Assembly (NCBI RefSeq): GCF_000429065.1
Contig: NZ_AUBD01000001.1
Coordinates: 186,001-250,000, forward strand
Source of the DNA: Silanimonas lenta DSM 16282
GTDB lineage: Bacteria; Pseudomonadota; Gammaproteobacteria; Xanthomonadales; Xanthomonadaceae
Direction: 5' to 3'
Length of the DNA: 64,000 nucleotides
Below are positions 58,192-64,000 of this stretch, piece after piece (the first letter of the stretch is position 1; every line of letters starts with the position of its first letter). Made by a program: the position numbers and the translations under genes. The notes below the pieces were generated by a model. The model searched no databases. It was given only the letters and a program-made list of their open reading frames with translations, and was not told the origin of the DNA.

Positions 58192-59400
58192 ATGGACGCG
58201 CACTCCCTCCCGGCCGCGCTGGCCGGCCAACCCCTCGCCCGCGTGGAACGCGAGGGCGTGCACTACACCCTGCTCGGCACCGCGCATGTCTCGAAGGAGA
58301 GCGTGGAGGCGGTGCAGGCCGCGCTGGAAAGCGGGGCCTTCGACGTGGTGGCGGTGGAGCTGGATCCGGCACGGCACCGCGCCCTCGTGGCGCCCGAGGC
58401 CCTCGCCTCGATCGACCTGGTGGCGGCGATCAAATCTGGCAAGGCCGGACTGCTGGCCGCCAACCTCGCGCTCGCCGCCTACCAGCGCCGGCTCTCCGAG
58501 CAGCTCGGCATCGAGCCCGGCGCCGAGCTCAAGGCCGCTGCCGTGGGGGCCACGGCCCGAGGCCTGCGCCTGCTGCTGGTCGACCGCGACATCGGCACCA
58601 CCTTCCGGCGCGCCTGGGCCCGGCTGGGCTTCTGGAAGCGGGCCATGCTCGGGGCGGGCATCGCCACCGGCCTCGTGGTGGACGAGAGGGTGGACGACAC
58701 CGCGATCGAGAAGCTCAAGCAGGGCGACGTGCTGGAGGCCAGCTTCGCCGAGTTCGCCGGCACGAGCCCCGAGCTCTATGAATCCGTGATCGCCGAACGC
58801 GACCGCTACATGGCGGCCAAGCTGCGTGCCGCCGCCCTGCCCGCCGGAAGCCGCGTGCTGGCGGTGGTGGGGGCCGGGCATCTCGCTGGCCTCGCCCAGG
58901 CCCTGGAGCACGGGGAAGGCACACCGGAGGCCGAGATCGCGTCGCTCGAGGCTCTGCCGCAAGGCAGCCGCATCCCCTGGTTCACCCTGCTGCTCGCCGC
59001 CTTGCTGCTCGGCGGCTTTGCCTGGGGCTGGCAACAGGGCGGGATCGAGACCGGCGGCGCGGTGCTGCTGCACTGGGTGCTGGTCACCGCCGCCGGCGGG
59101 GCGCTGGGCTGCCTCGCTGCGGGCGGGCACCCCTTGAGCATCCTCGCCGCGGCGGCCGCCTCGCCGCTCACGCCCCTGCACCCGGCCCTCGGCTCGGGCA
59201 CGGTGAGCGCCCTCGTCGAGGCCTGGGTGCGCAGCCCGGGCTACGCCGATTTCCTCGCCCTGCGCGAGGACACGCGCCGGCTCGGCGGCTGGTGGCGCAA
59301 CCGCGTGGCCCGCACCCTGCTCAACTTCTTCCTTACCTCGCTCGGCACGGCGCTGGCGGTGTGGGTGGCCGGCGCCGGCATGCTGGCGAAACTGCTCTGA
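58192..59400 (+). CDS. TraB/PrgY-family protein
   Basis: 402 residues. The N-terminal TraB domain has YTLLGTAHVSKESVEAVQAALESG, VVAVELDPARHRAL, KAGLLAANLALAAYQRRLSEQLGIEPGAEL, LLLVDRDIGTTFRRAW and VVGAGHLAGLAQAL; the GTAHVS and GAGHL His residues are those thought to form a Tiki-like metallo-site. The C-terminal third is membrane-bound with three to four hydrophobic segments (WFTLLLAALLLGGFAWG, AVLLHWVLVTAAGGALG, LSILAAAAASPLTPLHPALG, LNFFLTSLGTALAVWVAGAG). Relatives degrade peptide pheromones or act as proteases; the bacterial chromosomal role is unclear. It starts 12 bases after aguB. Confidence 0.88.
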   Translation: MDAHSLPAALAGQPLARVEREGVHYTLLGTAHVSKESVEAVQAALESGAFDVVAVELDPARHRALVAPEALASIDLVAAIKSGKAGLLAANLALAAYQRRLSEQLGIEPGAELKAAAVGATARGLRLLLVDRDIGTTFRRAWARLGFWKRAMLGAGIATGLVVDERVDDTAIEKLKQGDVLEASFAEFAGTSPELYESVIAERDRYMAAKLRAAALPAGSRVLAVVGAGHLAGLAQALEHGEGTPEAEIASLEALPQGSRIPWFTLLLAALLLGGFAWGWQQGGIETGGAVLLHWVLVTAAGGALGCLAAGGHPLSILAAAAASPLTPLHPALGSGTVSALVEAWVRSPGYADFLALREDTRRLGGWWRNRVARTLLNFFLTSLGTALAVWVAGAGMLAKLL

Positions 59401-59447
59401 GCACCGGCAAAGAACCCGCGGTGATTTGACGGCTCCAGCGCACTGGG

Positions 59448-60644
59448 GTGAACTCGGGCGCCCGCCTGCTGGAAGCCCGTCCCGTGGCCTCGACGCCCCC
59501 GCCCCTGCCCGCCGCCTCCCACGCCCCGTCCGGAGAGCGCGTGGCGCTGCCGCGCTGGAACCGGGCGGTGGTGAAGGTGGGCAGCAACCTGATCGCCCCG
59601 GAGGGCGGGCGGCTGTCCACCCGCCACCTGCTCGGCATCGCCCGCCTCATCGCCGGCCTGCGCGAGGGCGGGCGCGAGGTGGTGCTGGTGTCCTCCGGCG
59701 CCGTGGCGGCCGGCCGCGCCCTGCTCGGCGGCCACGAGGGCCGCGCCATCCCGGCCAAGCAGGCCCTGGCCGCCCTCGGCCAGCCGCGCATGTTCGAGGC
59801 CTGGGCACGGCTCTTCGACGGCCCCAGCGCCCAGGTGCTGCTGGCCTACGACGACCTGCGCAACCGCCGCCGCTTCGTCAATGCCAAGAACACCCTGCGC
59901 GAGCTGCTGCGGCTCGGCGTGCTGCCGATCGTCAACGAGAACGACTCGGTGGCGGTGGACGAGCTCCGGGTGGGCGACAACGACAACCTCGCCGCCCATG
60001 TGGCAGTGCTGGTGGATGCCGACCTGCTGCTGATCCTCTCCGATGTCGATGCGCTCTACGAGGCCGATCCGCGCCGCCACCCCGGGGCAGGCCGCATCGC
60101 CCGCGTCGAGGCCATCGACGAGGCGGTGATGGCCCTCGCGGGCGGGGCCGGCTCGGCGGTGGGCACCGGCGGCATGCGGACCAAGCTGGAGGCCGCGGCC
60201 AAGGCCGCCGCCCGCGGCATCGCCACGGTGGTGGCGCGCGGCAGCTGCCCCATGGCGCTGGAGGCGCTGGCCCGCGGTGAATGCCCGGGCACCCTGTTCG
60301 CCGCCACCGCCTCACGGGTGAGCGCCAAGCGCCACTGGATGCACCACGCGCTCGGCTGCGAGGGCCGGCTGCGCATCGATGCCGGCGCCGTGCGCGCACT
60401 GCGCGAGCGCGGGGCCTCGTTGCTGCCTGCCGGGGTGCGCGAGGTGCAGGGCAGCTTCCGCGCCGGCGATGCCGTCGAGGTGCTGGCGGAAGGCGAGGAA
60501 CGCCCCTTCGCCAAGGGCATCGCCCAGTACGATGCCAGCGATCTTAGGCGCATCGCCGGCCGCCCCAGTACCGAGTTCCCCGCCCTGCTCGGCTACGAGG
60601 GCCCCGAAACCGCCATCCATCGCGACGACCTGGTGCTGCTGTGA
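59448..60644 (+). CDS. proB: glutamate 5-kinase
   Basis: First step of proline synthesis, phosphorylating glutamate. It has 398 residues with GTG 59448 as start; the first 35 residues are Pro/Ala-rich and unlike the family, so a later start (GTG 59484) is possible. The kinase domain has AVVKVGSNLIAP, VLVSSGAVAAGRALLGG, KQALAALGQPRMFEAW, VNENDSVAVDELRVGDNDNLAAHVAVLVDADLLLILSDVDALYEADPR and GTGGMRTKLEAA. A C-terminal PUA domain (RIDAGAVRALRERGASLLPAGV, GEERPFAKGIAQYDASDLRRIAG) is present. The stop overlaps the proA start as GTGA. Confidence 0.94.
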   Translation: MNSGARLLEARPVASTPPPLPAASHAPSGERVALPRWNRAVVKVGSNLIAPEGGRLSTRHLLGIARLIAGLREGGREVVLVSSGAVAAGRALLGGHEGRAIPAKQALAALGQPRMFEAWARLFDGPSAQVLLAYDDLRNRRRFVNAKNTLRELLRLGVLPIVNENDSVAVDELRVGDNDNLAAHVAVLVDADLLLILSDVDALYEADPRRHPGAGRIARVEAIDEAVMALAGGAGSAVGTGGMRTKLEAAAKAAARGIATVVARGSCPMALEALARGECPGTLFAATASRVSAKRHWMHHALGCEGRLRIDAGAVRALRERGASLLPAGVREVQGSFRAGDAVEVLAEGEERPFAKGIAQYDASDLRRIAGRPSTEFPALLGYEGPETAIHRDDLVLL

Positions 60645-61915
60645 GCCCCGACGAGACCCTGCTGATCCGCCGCTGCGCCGAGGCCGCGCGTGCCGCCGCG
60701 CGGCGCATGGCCGCCACCGATGCCGCCACCCGCGAGGCCCTGCTGGAGGCCGTGGCCCGCGAACTCGAGGCCGGGCGCGAGGCCATCCTCGCCGCCAATG
60801 CCCGCGACCTCGAGGCCGGCCGCGCCGCCGGCCTCGGTGCCGCCATGCTCGACCGCCTCGCCCTCGACCCTGTGCGGCTCGAGGCCCTGATCGCCGCCGT
60901 GCGGGCGGTGAATGCCCTGCCCGATCCGCTGGGCGAAGTGGCCTGGGAACGCACCCGCCCCGACGGCCTGCGGATCGGCCGCCTGCGCGCCCCGCTCGGC
61001 GCCATCGCCATGGTCTACGAGTCGCGGCCGAACGTGACCGTGGATGCCGCCGTGCTCTGTCTCAAGGCCGGCAATGCCTGCGTGCTGCGCGGCGGTTCCG
61101 AGGCCCGGCACAGCAATGCCGCCCTGCTCGCCTGCGTGCAAGCCGCGCTGGAAGGCCTCGGGCTGCCGCCGGAGGCCGCGAGCGGCGTGCCGGTGCCGGG
61201 GCGCGAGGCGGTGGCCGAACTGCTGCGTCACGACGACTGCCTCGACCTCGTGATCCCGCGCGGCGGCGAGGGCCTGATCCGCCAGGTGGCGGCGGTGAGC
61301 CGGGTGCCGGTGATCCGCCACTACAAGGGCGTCTGCCACCTGTTCGTGGAACGCAGCGCCGATCCCGAGGCCGCGCTGCGCCTGCTCATCGATGGCAAGT
61401 GCGCCCGCCCTTCCGCCTGCAATGCACTCGAGACCCTGCTGGTCGATGCCCCGATCGCCGCCAGCTTCCTGTCCCGCGCCGCCGCCGCGCTCGCCGCCCG
61501 CGGCGTGCGCCTGCGCGCCTGTCCCGCCGCCCTGCCGCTGTTGCCGGGTGCCGAGCCCGCCAGCGCGGAGGACTGGGACCGCGAATACCTCGACCTCGTG
61601 CTGTCAGTGCGCGTGGTGGAGAGTTTCGATGCCGCACTCGCCCACATCGCCCGCCACGGCTCGCTGCATACCGAGGCCATCGCCACCCGCGACCCGGGGC
61701 TCGCCGCACGCTTCCGCCGCGAGGTCGATGCCTCGGCGGTGATGGTGAATGCCTCCACCCGCTTCAACGACGGCGGCGAGCTCGGCCTCGGCGCCGAGAT
61801 CGGCATCTCCACCACCAAGCTGCACGCCTACGGCCCGATGGGCCTCGAGGCCCTGACCACCCGGAAGTGGGTGGTCGAGGGCGAGGGTCACACCCGCACG
61901 CCGGTCGCCACCTGA
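60641..61915 (+). CDS. proA: glutamate-5-semialdehyde dehydrogenase (gamma-glutamyl phosphate reductase)
   Basis: Second step of proline synthesis, reducing gamma-glutamyl phosphate with NADPH. It has 424 residues from GTG 60641. Motifs: RIGRLRAPLGAIAMVYESRPNVTVDAAVLCLKAGNACVLRGGSEARHSN, LVIPRGGEGLIRQV, HYKGVCHLFVE, the catalytic Cys region KCARPSACNALETLL, and the C-terminal FNDGGELGLGAEIGISTTKLHAYGPMGLEALTT. Its last 28 bases overlap the 3' end of the RND permease gene on the other strand. Confidence 0.96.
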   Translation: MSPDETLLIRRCAEAARAAARRMAATDAATREALLEAVARELEAGREAILAANARDLEAGRAAGLGAAMLDRLALDPVRLEALIAAVRAVNALPDPLGEVAWERTRPDGLRIGRLRAPLGAIAMVYESRPNVTVDAAVLCLKAGNACVLRGGSEARHSNAALLACVQAALEGLGLPPEAASGVPVPGREAVAELLRHDDCLDLVIPRGGEGLIRQVAAVSRVPVIRHYKGVCHLFVERSADPEAALRLLIDGKCARPSACNALETLLVDAPIAASFLSRAAAALAARGVRLRACPAALPLLPGAEPASAEDWDREYLDLVLSVRVVESFDAALAHIARHGSLHTEAIATRDPGLAARFRREVDASAVMVNASTRFNDGGELGLGAEIGISTTKLHAYGPMGLEALTTRKWVVEGEGHTRTPVAT

Positions 61916-64000
61916 GCGCGGCGGAAGGCCGCGCCGGCCCAGTTGCCCAGATCGTCGAGGAGGGCGTAGATGGTGGGCAGGAACAGCAGGCTCACCACGG
62001 TGGAGAAGAGGAGGCCGCCGACGATGGCGCGGGCCATCGGGTAGTAGGCCGGCCCATCGCCGCCGATCTGCGCCCCGGCGAGCGTGAGCGGCAGCATGCC
62101 GAGGATGGTGGTACCCATGGTCATCAGGATCGGCCGCAGGCGCTCACGGCTGCCCTCCACCAGGGCATCGAGGCGGTTCATGCCGGCGCGCCGCAGATTG
62201 TTGATGTGCTCGATCATCACGATGCCGTTGTTCACCACCACGCCCATCAGCACCAGGATGCCAATGGCCGACATGATGGTGAAGGTGGTATCGGTGAACA
62301 CGAAAAACCAGAACACGCCGAAGGCCGAGAACACGATGCTGCTCATGATGGCGAGCGGATAGAGCAGCGATTCGAACAGCGCCGCCATCACGATGAAGAT
62401 CATCACGATGGCCACCACGGTATTGAAGGCCATCTGCTGCGCGGCTTCCTCGTTGCGGCTGAAATCGCCGCCATAGCCATAGCCGTAGCCCGGCGGGAAC
62501 GTCACCCGCGAGAGCACCTCCTCCATCGCCTTGCGTGCGTCCTCGGTGGTCCTGCCCTCGGCGAGATTGGCCACGATGCCGAGCGAGGTGCGGCGGTTCT
62601 CGCGGTTGATCTGGCCGCTGCCCCGCAGCACCTCCACGTCCACCATCGACATCAGCGGCACCCGGCTGCCATCGCGGCGGGTGAGCGAGAGCGAGGCCAG
62701 GTCTTCGGTGCGGAACTGCTCGCTGCCGGCGAAGCGCACCGTCATCGGCACCTCCTGCCCCGGGCGGCGGAACTCGCGCAGCGGCAGGCCGCGCAGGGCG
62801 ATGGCGAGGTACTGCGCCACCTCGCGGGTGCTGAAGCCATAAGCCGCGGCCCGCTCGCGGTCCACCCGCACCCGGATCTCGCTGCTCTCGTCGCCCTCGT
62901 CGATGCGCACGTCGCGCAGTTCCGGGCGCCGTGCGAGCAGGGGCACGATCTCGCCGGCCAGAGCCTGCAGCTCCTCGCTGGAATCGCCGCGCAGGCTCAC
63001 CCGGATGCCCTGGCCCTGCCCGCCGCCGGCACCGCCGCCACCGGGGCCACTGCCGCGCAACCCGATCTCGGCGAGCGCCGATTTCGGCAGCTTCTCGCGC
63101 ACCCGCTTCTCCAGTTCCTCCACCGGCAGCAGGCCGGGGCCCTCCGAACGCAGGGTGAGGGTGATGCCGCCCCAGCCCTGCTCGCTCCAGACGGTGAAGA
63201 TCTGCTCGATCTGCAGGGCCTCGCGCTCGGCGTCGAAGATGGCCTCGACCTTGAGCATCTCCTCCATCATCTGCTCCAGGCGATAGGCGCCGTTCCAGTT
63301 GAAGAAGATCCTGAGCTCGCGCCCCGGATCGTTCTTGAACATGTCGACCTTCATCATCCCGGTGACGACCGGCACCAGGCTGGCCGCCACGATCAGCACG
63401 ATCCCTGCCACCGAGGCGGCGCGGTGCTGCAGCGACCAGCGCAGCCCCTTCGCGTAGCGCTCCTGCAGGCGGTGGATGAAGCCCTGGCGGCGTTCGAAAT
63501 CGGCGGGGCTCTGGATGCGCGCCGAGAGCATCGGGATCAGGCTCACCGCCACCAGCCAGGAGGCCAGCAGGGCGATGGTGATGGCGAGCGCCACCTGGCC
63601 GAGGAAGATGCTGATCTGGTTCACTGCGCCGAACAGGTTCGGCACGAAGACGATGATGCTGGTGAGCGTGCCGGCACTGATCGCCAGCTGCACGCTGCGG
63701 GTGCCTTCGATGGCGCAGCGGTAGGGGTCGCCGGGATATTTCTCGCGGTACTGGTGGATGCTCTCCACCACCACCACGGCATTGTCCACCAGCATGCCAA
63801 GCCCGAGCAGCAGGCCCATCATGGTCAGCACGTTGAGGGTCATGCCGAGGAAGTACATCACCCCCAGGGTCATCACGATGCAGATCGGGATGGCCAGCGC
63901 CACCATCAGGGTGCTCGGCCAGTGGCGCAGGAAATAGAACAGCACCAGTACCGAGAGCAGGCAGCCGACGATGCCGGCATTCACCAGCTCGCGCAGCGAG
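61888..64000 (-). CDS. RND-family efflux permease, 3' part (5' end outside window)
   Basis: Proton-driven multidrug or metal exporter of the AcrB/MMPL-like superfamily; about 704 residues of an expected 1,020-1,050 are present, cut at the right window edge. Visible parts are membrane helices around VLVLFYFLRHWPSTLMVALAIPICIVMTLGV; the conserved helix 4 motif GLGMLVDNAVVVVESIHQYRE (Asp-rich proton relay); a large periplasmic loop with a Gly-rich insert (GSGPGGGGAGGGQGQG) and QINRENRRTSLGIVANL; then the second transmembrane half with ESLLYPLAIMSS and GVVVNNGIVMIEHINNLRRAGMNR. It is not linked to the adaptor/TolC genes at the left end of the window. The substrate is unknown. Confidence 0.93.
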   Translation of the reverse strand, partial: SLRELVNAGIVGCLLSVLVLFYFLRHWPSTLMVALAIPICIVMTLGVMYFLGMTLNVLTMMGLLLGLGMLVDNAVVVVESIHQYREKYPGDPYRCAIEGTRSVQLAISAGTLTSIIVFVPNLFGAVNQISIFLGQVALAITIALLASWLVAVSLIPMLSARIQSPADFERRQGFIHRLQERYAKGLRWSLQHRAASVAGIVLIVAASLVPVVTGMMKVDMFKNDPGRELRIFFNWNGAYRLEQMMEEMLKVEAIFDAEREALQIEQIFTVWSEQGWGGITLTLRSEGPGLLPVEELEKRVREKLPKSALAEIGLRGSGPGGGGAGGGQGQGIRVSLRGDSSEELQALAGEIVPLLARRPELRDVRIDEGDESSEIRVRVDRERAAAYGFSTREVAQYLAIALRGLPLREFRRPGQEVPMTVRFAGSEQFRTEDLASLSLTRRDGSRVPLMSMVDVEVLRGSGQINRENRRTSLGIVANLAEGRTTEDARKAMEEVLSRVTFPPGYGYGYGGDFSRNEEAAQQMAFNTVVAIVMIFIVMAALFESLLYPLAIMSSIVFSAFGVFWFFVFTDTTFTIMSAIGILVLMGVVVNNGIVMIEHINNLRRAGMNRLDALVEGSRERLRPILMTMGTTILGMLPLTLAGAQIGGDGPAYYPMARAIVGGLLFSTVVSLLFLPTIYALLDDLGNWAGAAFRRAQVATGVRV

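Overview
The window is a gene-dense, very GC-rich stretch of a gammaproteobacterial chromosome. Gene order and protein sequences point to the Xanthomonadales/Lysobacterales: guaB-guaA-tadA, ndk-rlmN-pilF-rodZ-yfgM-bamB-der, serC-pheA-hisC-aroA-cmk-rpsA-ihfB-lapA-lapB, and a 41-residue L36 that lacks the zinc cysteines. This assignment is inference from recalled families; no database search was run. I found no rRNA, tRNA, CRISPR array, insertion sequence or prophage gene, and no gene-free stretch longer than about 215 bases.

Layout. 1-2925 (minus): a CzcCB-like metal efflux operon leaving the window on the left, with an apparent one-base frameshift in the adaptor gene. 2972-6491 (minus): a sensor diguanylate cyclase directly behind oligoribonuclease. 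6652-7104 (plus): a DUF2721 membrane protein. 7123-23911 (minus): a long housekeeping run covering nucleoside diphosphate kinase, RlmN, pilus and envelope factors, BamB, Der, a MoeA-like/rhodanese/MoeB fusion, FolD, a four-gene TRAP transporter with its TatT component, GuaB, GuaA and TadA. 24126-28441 (plus): a PsrA-like TetR regulator, a FadN-like multifunctional beta-oxidation protein and a thiolase, closed by a strong hairpin. 28564-30314: a PuuB-like amine oxidase and a small membrane protein. 30346-35570 (minus): GalU, a WbpM/CapD-like nucleotide-sugar dehydratase, a WecA-like glycosyltransferase, LapB and LapA. 35612-43217 (minus): IHF-beta, S1, Cmk and aromatic amino acid/serine genes.

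43353-53045 is the most unusual part. It holds an FHA membrane protein, a PHA-granule-type small protein, an unknown protein, a patatin-like lipase, a phasin with a histone-H1-like tail, a membrane protein with a degenerate Mrr-type nuclease domain, a two-domain fatty acyl-CoA/aldehyde reductase, an acyl-CoA-binding protein, a TetR regulator, a second phasin-like basic protein and a TPR protein. No PHA synthase or wax synthase is visible here. Together the genes suggest management of an acyl-CoA-derived storage lipid (PHA, wax ester or fatty alcohol).

53042-55454 (plus) makes uronic-acid-type nucleotide sugars. 55595-56171 carries L36 and a small exported protein. 56232-58179 is the agmatine-to-putrescine pair AguA/AguB. 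58192-61915 holds a TraB-family protein and the proline genes proB-proA. The window ends in the 3' part of an RND efflux permease on the minus strand, whose end overlaps proA tail to tail by 28 bases.

Several groups link up. Acyl-CoA is made or consumed by the fad genes, the reductase, the binding protein and the phasin genes. Cyclic-di-GMP is made by the cyclase, and its breakdown product pGpG is cleared by Orn from the same operon. GalU, the dehydratase, the glycosyltransferase and the 53-55 kb genes all supply surface polysaccharide, while LapA/LapB tune LPS synthesis.
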